41,043 nt of DNA from Actinomycetes bacterium (GTDB lineage Bacteria > Actinomycetota > Actinomycetes > JACCUZ01), in the NCBI GenBank assembly GCA_035489715.1, contig DATHAP010000201.1, positions 1-41,043 on the forward strand, in the 5' to 3' direction. Under the pieces are notes generated by a model. It saw only the letters and a program-made list of their open reading frames with translations, was not told the origin of the DNA and made no database searches. Position numbers and translations under genes: made by a program. Of the stretch, positions 29,222 through 41,043 are shown piece by piece; within the stretch, counting starts at the first letter, position 1, and every line of letters starts with the position of its first letter.

Positions 29222-29643
29222 GCCGCTACCGGCTCACGGTCGGCGACCGGGACGTGGCCGGCGTCGAGACCGGGCTGCGCGCGGCGCTCTACCGCTTCAA
29301 CGTCGAGACGACCGGCCTCGACGACGGGGACCTGCTCGTCGTCGAGCTGCTCGACGACGCGGGGGATCGGGTGGCCGGCCTCTTCGGCTGGACCTGGGGC
29401 GGCACGTGCTTCGTGGACCTGCTGCACGTCGAGGCCGGGCACCGCGGGCGGGGGCTCGGCTCCCGGCTGCTCGCGACCGCCGAGGAGGATGCCCGCCGCC
29501 GGGGCTGCCGGCAGGTGGTGCTGGCCACGCACACCTTCCAGGCGCCCGAGTTCTACGCCGGGCGCGGATACCGCGAGGTAGGTCGGGTCGAGGGCTACCC
29601 GGCCGGCCACGCCCAGGTCCACCTGGTCAAGCAGCTGGACTGA
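29218..29643 (+). CDS. GNAT-family N-acetyltransferase
   Basis: This 141-aa protein has a single GNAT fold: LFGWTWGGTCFVDLLHVEAGHRGRG is the strand-4/acetyl-CoA loop region with the HRGRGLGSRLL pyrophosphate-binding motif, followed by QAPEFYAGRGYREVGR. It is a small GNAT of unknown acceptor. Although it precedes the arginine cluster, the ARG-box promoter lies between, and the sequence does not resemble known N-acetylglutamate synthases, so I do not call it argA. GTG 29218 overlaps the SDR stop by four bases. Confidence 0.88.
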   Translation: MSRYRLTVGDRDVAGVETGLRAALYRFNVETTGLDDGDLLVVELLDDAGDRVAGLFGWTWGGTCFVDLLHVEAGHRGRGLGSRLLATAEEDARRRGCRQVVLATHTFQAPEFYAGRGYREVGRVEGYPAGHAQVHLVKQLD

Positions 29644-29685
29644 CCGGCGGGCCGTCTCAGGATCCGGCGCCGGAAGGGATGACGG

Positions 29686-29722
29686 TTTGCATGGCCATGC
29701 GTTCGACCGCATACTCATGCGC
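29686..29722 (+). promoter_or_regulatory. argC promoter with two overlapping ARG boxes (ArgR operator)
   Basis: TTTGCA (29686-29691) and CATACT (29710-29715), 18 bp apart, form a plausible -35/-10. CATACT lies seven bases before the argC ATG. Two boxes of the form GCAT-N4-ATGC overlap it: GCATGGCCATGC (29689-29700, a perfect palindrome) and GCATACTCATGC (29709-29720). Their centres are 20 bp apart, about two helical turns, like paired E. coli ARG boxes. The boxes cover both promoter hexamers. ArgR (35006) with arginine as co-repressor should block transcription directly. Confidence 0.7.
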
Positions 29723-30763
29723 ATGGGTCGGTCAGCCGCTGTCGTGGGCGCGAGCGGGTACGCCGGGGGCGAGCTGCTCCGGCTGCTGCTGGCGCACCCC
29801 GCCCTGGACGTGGGGCTGGTGCTGGCCGGGACGGCTGCGGGCCGGCCGGTCACCGAGCTGCACCCGCAGCTGCCCCAGCTAGCCGGCCTGACGTTCGGGG
29901 CCACCGACGATGCGGCCGTCGCGACGCTGGCTGGCGCCGACGTGGTCTTCCTGGCCCTGCCGCACGGCGAGTCCGCCGGGCTCGTCGACCGGCTCCCTGC
30001 CGACCTGCCGGTCGTCGACCTCGGGGCGGACTTCCGGCTGGAGCAGGCGGCGGCCTGGGAGCACTACTACGGCGGTGCGCACGCGGGGAGCTGGGTCTAC
30101 GGCCTGCCCGAGCTTTCGGGAGCGCGCGCCGCCGTCGCCGCGAGCCACCGGGTCGCCAACCCGGGGTGCTACCCGACCGCGGTGACGGTCGGCCTGGCCC
30201 CGCTGCTCGCGGCGGGGCTGGTCGAGCCGACCGACGTCGTCGTGGTCGCGTCGTCGGGCACCTCCGGCGCCGGCCGCAAGAACACGGCCGCGCTGATGGC
30301 CAGCGAGGTCATGGGTGCCCTGTCGACGTACAAGGCCGGCGGCGTGCACCAGCACACGCCGGAGATGGAGCAGGCCCTGACCGTCGTGGGCGGCTCGCCG
30401 GTCACCGTCTCCTTCACGCCTGTCCTGGCCCCCATGCCCCGCGGCATCCTGGCGACCAGCACGGCCCGCCTCGTCGCCGGCGCCGGCACCGCGGCGCTGC
30501 GGGCGGCGCTCCTGGAGGCGTACGCCGACGAGCCGTTCGTCCACGTCCTGCCGGAGGGCACCTGGCCGACCACCGCCGCGACCACCGGAAGCAACAGCGT
30601 GCACCTGCAGGTCGCCGCCGACGCCCACGCCGGCAGAGCGGTCGTCGTCGCGGCGCTGGACAACCTGGTCAAGGGGGCCGCCGGCCAGGCGGTGCAGAAC
30701 GCCAACCTGGTCCTCGGGCTCGACGAGTCCGCGGGGCTCCCGATCTCCGGGGTCGCTCCGTGA
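29723..30763 (+). CDS. argC: N-acetyl-gamma-glutamyl-phosphate reductase
   Basis: ArgC reduces N-acetylglutamyl phosphate to the semialdehyde with NADPH, the third step of arginine synthesis. The 346-aa product has the Rossmann motif [16 protein letters not shown] and the catalytic Cys C149 in [10 protein letters not shown]. The closing [20 protein letters not shown] is typical of the family. ATG 29723 is chosen because the promoter layout predicts a leaderless mRNA starting there and it gives [12 protein letters not shown]. An ATG six bases upstream (29717) is the alternative. The stop overlaps the argJ start by GTGA, beginning a chain of such overlaps through argF. Confidence 0.96.
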   Translation: MGRSAAVVGASGYAGGELLRLLLAHPALDVGLVLAGTAAGRPVTELHPQLPQLAGLTFGATDDAAVATLAGADVVFLALPHGESAGLVDRLPADLPVVDLGADFRLEQAAAWEHYYGGAHAGSWVYGLPELSGARAAVAASHRVANPGCYPTAVTVGLAPLLAAGLVEPTDVVVVASSGTSGAGRKNTAALMASEVMGALSTYKAGGVHQHTPEMEQALTVVGGSPVTVSFTPVLAPMPRGILATSTARLVAGAGTAALRAALLEAYADEPFVHVLPEGTWPTTAATTGSNSVHLQVAADAHAGRAVVVAALDNLVKGAAGQAVQNANLVLGLDESAGLPISGVAP

Positions 30764-31911
30764 GCGTCACCGCGGCGCAGGGGTTCCGGGCCGCCGGCGT
30801 GGCCGCCGGGCTCAAGACGACCGGGCTGCTCGACGTCGCGCTGGTCGTCAACGACGGGCCGCGCCGCACCGGCGCCGGCGTCTTCACGGCCAACCGGGTC
30901 AAGGCCGCACCGGTGGTCTGGACCCAGCAGGTGGTGGCGGACGGCCGGGTCGACGCCGTCGTCCTCAACTCCGGCGGCGCCAACGCCTGCACCGGGCCGG
31001 GCGGCTTCCAGGACACCCACTCCACGGCCGAGTGGACCGCCGACCTGCTCGGCGTCTCGGCGGGCGACGTCGCCGTGTGCTCGACCGGGCTGATCGGGGA
31101 GCGGCTGCCGGTCGACGCCCTGATGCACGGGCTGGACGAGGCGGTGCCGCTGCTCGCCGCGGCCGGCGCCGACGACGCCGCCCGCGCGATCATGACGACC
31201 GACAGCCGGCCCAAGCAGTCGATCGCGGTGAGCGACGGCTTTGTGGTAGGCGGCATGGCCAAGGGCGCCGGCATGCTCGCGCCGGGCCTGGCGACCATGC
31301 TCGCGGTGCTCACCACCGACGCCGACGTGCCGGCCGAGCTCCTCGACCGGGTGCTGCACGCGGCGACGGCGCGCACGTTCGACCGGGTGGACTCCGACGG
31401 CTGCATGTCGACCAACGACACGGTGCTGCTGCTGGCCAGCGGCGCGAGCGGGGTCGCACCCGCCGAGACCGAGCTCGTAGCCGCGGTCGAGCAGGTCTGC
31501 GCCGACCTGGCCCGCCAGCTCGTCGACGACGCCGAGGGCGCGTCCAAGACGGTGGCGGTCACGGTGAGCCGGGCGGCCAGCGAGGACGACGCGCTCGTCG
31601 TGGCCCGGGCGGTCGCGCGCAGCAACCTGCTCAAGTGCGCGCTGCACGGCGAGGACCCCAACTGGGGCCGGGTGCTCGCGGCGGTCGGGACGACGGACGC
31701 GGCCTTCGAGCCGGACCGGCTGGCCGTCGCGCTCAACGACGTCTGGGTCTGCCGCGCGGGGACGGCTGCAGGGGACCGGGGCAAGGCCGACCTGTCCGGG
31801 CGCGAGGTGTCCGTCGTCGTCGACCTGGCAGCGGGCCAGGCCGAGGTGACGGTCTGGACCAACGACCTCACCGCGGCGTACGTCCACGAGAACTCGGCGT
31901 ACTCCACGTGA
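30760..31911 (+). CDS. argJ: Ornithine acetyltransferase / glutamate N-acetyltransferase
   Basis: ArgJ recycles the acetyl group from N-acetylornithine to glutamate and in some species also makes N-acetylglutamate from acetyl-CoA. The 383-aa precursor contains the autocleavage site LAPGLATML; the nucleophile is T179, and cleavage between A178 and T179 gives two chains. [10 protein letters not shown] and [16 protein letters not shown] are further family marks. No argA is present in the window, so a bifunctional ArgJ or an argA elsewhere must start the pathway. GTG 30760 and the stop both sit in 4-base overlaps with argC and argB. Confidence 0.97.
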   Translation: MSVTAAQGFRAAGVAAGLKTTGLLDVALVVNDGPRRTGAGVFTANRVKAAPVVWTQQVVADGRVDAVVLNSGGANACTGPGGFQDTHSTAEWTADLLGVSAGDVAVCSTGLIGERLPVDALMHGLDEAVPLLAAAGADDAARAIMTTDSRPKQSIAVSDGFVVGGMAKGAGMLAPGLATMLAVLTTDADVPAELLDRVLHAATARTFDRVDSDGCMSTNDTVLLLASGASGVAPAETELVAAVEQVCADLARQLVDDAEGASKTVAVTVSRAASEDDALVVARAVARSNLLKCALHGEDPNWGRVLAAVGTTDAAFEPDRLAVALNDVWVCRAGTAAGDRGKADLSGREVSVVVDLAAGQAEVTVWTNDLTAAYVHENSAYST

Positions 31912-32827
31912 CCGCCCTGACCACGGCGAAGGCTCGCCACGCCGCTGCCCTGGAGAAGGCGAACGCGCTCGTCGAGGCGCTGCCGTGGCTGGAGCGCTTC
32001 CACGGCCGGACGGTCGTCATCAAGTTCGGCGGCAACGCCATGACCGACGTCGCGCTGCAGCGTGCCTTCGCCGAGGACGTCGTCTTCCTGCGGTACGCAG
32101 GCCTGCGCCCGGTCGTCGTCCACGGCGGCGGGCCGCAGATCACCGCGGCGCTCGAGCGGCACGGCATCGAGTCGGTGTTCGCGTCCGGCCACCGGGTGAC
32201 CACGCCCGAGGCGATGGATGTCGTGCGGATGGTGCTCGTCGGACAGGTCCAGCGCGAGATCGTCGGGCTGGTCAACGCGCACGGACCGTTCGCGGTCGGG
32301 CTCTCGGGCGAGGACGCCAACCTCTTCACCGCGGAGCCGCACCGGGTCGAGGTCGACGGCGAGGAGGTCGACCTCGGGATGGTCGGCGACGTGGTGCACG
32401 TCGAGCCCGGTGTGGTCCTCGGGCTGGTCGCCGACGGCCGCATCCCGGTCGTGTCGAGCGTCGCGCGCGGCGAGGGCGGCGCGGTCTTCAACGTCAACGC
32501 CGACACCGCGGCAGCGGCGCTGGCGGTCGCGCTGGGCGCCGTCAAGCTGGTCGTGCTCACCGACGTGGCGGGCCTGTACGGCGACTGGCCGGCCGACGGG
32601 AGCGATCCCGACGTCACTGGTGCGGGCGAGGTGGTGAGCAGCATCGCGGCGGACGAGCTGGCCATCCTGCTGCCGACGCTGTCCAGCGGGATGGTGCCCA
32701 AGATGGACGCCTGCCTGCGGGCGGTGCGTGGCGGGGTGCCCAAGGCGCACGTCATCGACGGGCGGGTCGCGCACGCGCTGCTGGTCGAGGTCTTCACCGA
32801 CCAGGGTGTCGGGACGGAGGTGCACCT

Positions 32828-32831
<4 letters not shown>
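31908..32831 (+). CDS. argB: N-acetylglutamate kinase
   Basis: ArgB phosphorylates N-acetylglutamate and is usually the arginine-inhibited step in organisms using ArgJ. The 307-aa product has VIKFGGNAM, the VVHGGGPQI glycine loop, [27 protein letters not shown] and the C-terminal [15 protein letters not shown]. An N-terminal extension of about 25 residues ([20 protein letters not shown]) is the helix that, in arginine-sensitive hexameric ArgB proteins, links dimers. That suggests feedback inhibition here (inference). GTG 31908 overlaps the argJ stop. Confidence 0.97.
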
Positions 32832-34995
<2,164 letters not shown>

Positions 34996-35005
34996 GGTGC
35001 CCGAG

Positions 35006-39040
<4,035 letters not shown>

Positions 39041-39092
39041 CGTCCGCACCGCACCGGCTCCCTCGGGACCGGGCACGACCGGAAGGCACCAC

Positions 39093-40376
39093 GTGACCAC
39101 CGCCGCCGAGCTCGTCGACGACCTGCAGTGGCGCGGGCTGATCGCCCAGAGCACCGACCTCGACGCGCTGCGCGACGCCTTTGACGCCGGCCCGGTCACC
39201 TTCTACTCCGGCGTCGACCCCACCGCTGCGAGCATCCACGTCGGCAACCTGGTCCAGTGGCTCACCGCCCGGCGGCTGCAGCTGGCCGGTCACCGGCCGC
39301 TCGCGCTGGTCGGGGGCGCCACCGGGCTGATCGGCGACCCCAGCGGCAAGAGCGCCGAGCGGACCCTCAACGAGGCCGACGTCGTGGCGGGCTGGGTGAC
39401 GCGGATCCGCGACCAGGTGTCCCGCTTCATCTCCTTCGACGGACCGGCCGCCGCCGTGATGGTCAACAACCTCGACTGGACGGCTGCCATGTCGGCGATC
39501 GACTGGCTGCGCGACGTGGGCAAGCACTTCAGCGTCAACCGGATGCTCGACAAGGAGTCGGTCAGCGCCAGGCTCGCGGCCGGTGGCATCACCTACACCG
39601 AGTTCAGCTACCAGGTCATGCAGGCCAACGACTACCTGGTCCTGCACCGGGAGCACGGCTGCACGCTGCAGACCGGCGGCAACGACCAGTGGGGCAACAT
39701 CACCGCCGGGGTCGACCTGGTCCGGCGGGTCACTGGCCACACTGTCCACGCCCTGACCACCCCTCTGGTGACCAAGGCCGACGGGACGAAGTTCGGCAAG
39801 ACGGAGTCGGGGACCATCTGGCTGGACCCGGGAATGACCTCGCCGTACGTCTTCTACCAGTTCTGGCTCAACGTCGACGACCGGGACGTGTCCGGCTACC
39901 TGCGGGTGTTCTCCTTCCGGACCCGCGAGGAGATCGAGGCGCTGGAGAAGGCGGCTGCCGAGCGGCCGGCCGCGCGCGAGGCGCAGCGCGCCCTCGCCGA
40001 CGAGCTCACCGTCCTCGTGCACGGCGCAGCTCAGCGGGACGCCGTGGTCGCGGCCAGCCAGGCGCTGTTCGGCCGCGGCGAGCTGGGGTCGCTGGACGAG
40101 CCGACCCTTGCGGCCGCCCTGGCCGAGCTGCCGAGGGCCGCGATGCCCCGGGGGGCCGACGGTCGGCTGCCGCTCGTGGTTGACCTGCTGGCCGAGAGTG
40201 GCCTCTCGACGTCGAGGTCGGCCGCGCGGCGCGCGGTGGCCGAGGGGGGGGCGTACGTCAACAACCACCGGGTCGGCGACCCCGACGCGCGGCCGGTCGA
40301 GACCGACCTGCTGCACGGCCGCTGGCTGGTCCTGCGCCGCGGGAAGCGCAGTCTCGCGGCGGCCGAGCTGGTCTAG
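39093..40376 (+). CDS. tyrS: Tyrosyl-tRNA synthetase
   Basis: This class I synthetase charges tRNA-Tyr. The 427-aa product has the N-terminal catalytic domain with [18 protein letters not shown] (HxGN form of the HIGH motif), [28 protein letters not shown], and KFGKTESG (KMSKS equivalent). The C-terminal S4 RNA-binding domain ([23 protein letters not shown]) follows. This is the TyrRS form common in Gram-positives. GTG 39093 has GGAAGG about eight bases upstream. No T-box leader is present in the 52-nt gap. Confidence 0.98.
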   Translation: MTTAAELVDDLQWRGLIAQSTDLDALRDAFDAGPVTFYSGVDPTAASIHVGNLVQWLTARRLQLAGHRPLALVGGATGLIGDPSGKSAERTLNEADVVAGWVTRIRDQVSRFISFDGPAAAVMVNNLDWTAAMSAIDWLRDVGKHFSVNRMLDKESVSARLAAGGITYTEFSYQVMQANDYLVLHREHGCTLQTGGNDQWGNITAGVDLVRRVTGHTVHALTTPLVTKADGTKFGKTESGTIWLDPGMTSPYVFYQFWLNVDDRDVSGYLRVFSFRTREEIEALEKAAAERPAAREAQRALADELTVLVHGAAQRDAVVAASQALFGRGELGSLDEPTLAAALAELPRAAMPRGADGRLPLVVDLLAESGLSTSRSAARRAVAEGGAYVNNHRVGDPDARPVETDLLHGRWLVLRRGKRSLAAAELV

Positions 40377-40391
40377 GACTCGCCACCGGGG

Positions 40392-40437
40392 GCTGCAGGG
40401 CCTTCGTGGTGCAGCTACAGGGCTTCTGCCGGCCCTG
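40392..40437 (+). terminator. Two tandem weak hairpins after tyrS
   Basis: GCTGCA (40392-40397) pairs with TGCAGC (40410-40415), and CAGGGC (40418-40423) with GCCCTG (40432-40437). Both are 6-bp stems without T-runs. They lie just after the tyrS stop and may help insulate the rRNA promoters from read-through. Confidence 0.4.
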
Positions 40438-40457
40438 ACAGGCCGCTGACCAGCGGA

Positions 40458-40487
40458 TTTGCAATCCCTGCGAGCGGTGCCTAATCT
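40458..40487 (+). promoter_or_regulatory. rRNA promoter P1 (candidate)
   Basis: TTTGCA (40458-40463) and TAATCT (40482-40487) are separated by 18 bp. The local sequence is less GC-rich than the surroundings, as expected for an rRNA promoter. It lies ~455 nt before the mature 16S start. Confidence 0.55.
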
Positions 40488-40625
40488 TTCCTCCGTCGCC
40501 CGGCATGGGAGTGACGGACACCGGGAGGTGGCCGGTCCCGGGGTGGCCCTCAGAGCGTGACGAACTCCCGGAGCCCCCGGTTCCGGTGGTGCGGCGCGTG
40601 CGGGGACGGCGAGAAGCCCGCGAGT

Positions 40626-40654
40626 TTGACACCCGTGAGCGCCTCGCCTAGGTT
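40626..40654 (+). promoter_or_regulatory. rRNA promoter P2, strong
   Basis: A consensus TTGACA (40626-40631) is followed after exactly 17 bp by TAGGTT (40649-40654). This is the best promoter match in the window and fits a main vegetative-sigma rRNA promoter, ~290 nt before the 16S start. Confidence 0.75.
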
Positions 40655-40941
40655 TGAACGGTTGCCCCGAGACCGAGCCGAAAGGCTTCGATCGGTGCGC
40701 GTCCGCTCCTTGAGAACTCAACAGCGTGCCAAAAGTCAATGCCAAAAACCCCGTCCGGGGTGACAGTGGCCGGTCCATCAGGACCAGGTGCTGGCGTCCC
40801 GACGGAAATTCCTTTGGTACATGACAGACAACTAACTATTTGCTAGTTACGTCTGCAGTGCCAGATCGCTCGAGGTCTCGCCAGACCGAGAGCGCTCTTC
40901 ATAATGTTGGCGACCGCGTCCGCGTGGTCGTCGTCAGACAT
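40655..40941 (+). other. rRNA operon leader with antitermination/processing signals
   Basis: No gene is seen. TTGAGAACTCAA (40710-40721), followed by CAGCGTGCCAAAAGTCAATG, matches the conserved actinobacterial rRNA leader (boxA/processing region). A stem with CAGAC/GTCTG outside and AACTA/TAGTT inside (40825-40855) and others around 40870-40900 are likely RNase III pairing or processing structures for the 16S precursor. A small ACCCCG/CGGGGT hairpin lies near 40747-40760. Confidence 0.6.
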
Positions 40942-41043
40942 TTACGGAGAGTTTGATCCTGGCTCAGGACGAACGCTGGCGGCGTGCTTAACACATGCAA
41001 GTCGAACGGTGAACCCTCCTTCGGGAGGGGGATCAGTGGCGAA
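40942..41043 (+). rRNA. rrs: 16S ribosomal RNA (5' end, truncated by the window)
   Basis: The sequence from about 40942 carries the invariant GAGTTTGATCCTGGCTCAG, GACGAACGCTGGCGGCGTGC and ACACATGCAAGTCGAACGG blocks of the actinobacterial 16S 5' domain. The helix-6 region (CCCTCCTTCGGGAGGG) is visible. The exact mature 5' end is uncertain by a base or two. About 1.4 kb of the gene lies beyond the window. Confidence 0.97.

Noticed and set aside
29218-29643. GNAT as N-acetylglutamate synthase (argA)
   Set aside because: It is too generic, separated from argC by the ARG-box promoter, and shows no recognisable NAGS features.

Overview
This is a high-GC actinobacterial (Actinomycetota) chromosomal segment. 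The evidence is the GC-rich codon use with many GTG starts, an RbpA RNA-polymerase-binding protein, WhiA, a mycothiol-dependent-isomerase-type protein, and an actinobacterial 16S rRNA 5' end at the right edge. The genus cannot be fixed from the roughly 100 nt of 16S present; a Frankia/Sporichthya/Kineosporia-like lineage is only a guess. Nearly all genes are on the + strand and tightly packed, with many 1-8 nt start/stop overlaps.

Layout. (1) 1-1707: the tail of one metallo-beta-lactamase-fold gene converges on a complete, almost identical-ended paralogue, followed by a MDMPI-family gene on the - strand. (2) 1809-6378: uvrA, a structured 387-nt gap, an orphan NarL-type regulator and a Rieske lipoprotein. 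(3) 6459-15305: the conserved block uvrC-rapZ-yvcK-whiA, then gap-pgk-tpiA (lower glycolysis), secG and rbpA. (4) 15348-20133: a four-gene accessory operon with a CaiB/BaiF CoA-transferase, a fused AccD-AccA carboxyltransferase lacking its zinc ribbon, a carbamate kinase and a barbiturase/cyanuric-acid-hydrolase-type ring-opening amidohydrolase, ending in a perfect 16-bp palindrome. (5) 20155-28401: sseB-like gene, infC (ATC start, attenuator-like leader), rpmI, rplT, a TrmH-family methyltransferase, a cytosolic PAS histidine kinase and pheST. (6) 28394-29643: an SDR and a GNAT gene overlapping the end of pheT. (7) 29723-38387: the complete argCJBDFRGH cluster, led by two GCAT-N4-ATGC boxes that overlap the argC promoter. 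(8) 38384-40376: a 3-methyladenine glycosylase and tyrS. (9) 40377-41043: rRNA promoters, leader and the first ~100 nt of 16S rRNA.

Most of the window is housekeeping. The part most likely to encode something undescribed is operon (4): ring opening of a cyclic ureide, carbamate phosphotransfer, CoA activation and carboxyl transfer in one transcription unit, placed between two otherwise conserved blocks. A second theme is start-site architecture. Several genes have a TANNNT -10 element six or seven bases before GTG/ATG, which predicts leaderless mRNAs and was used to choose starts.
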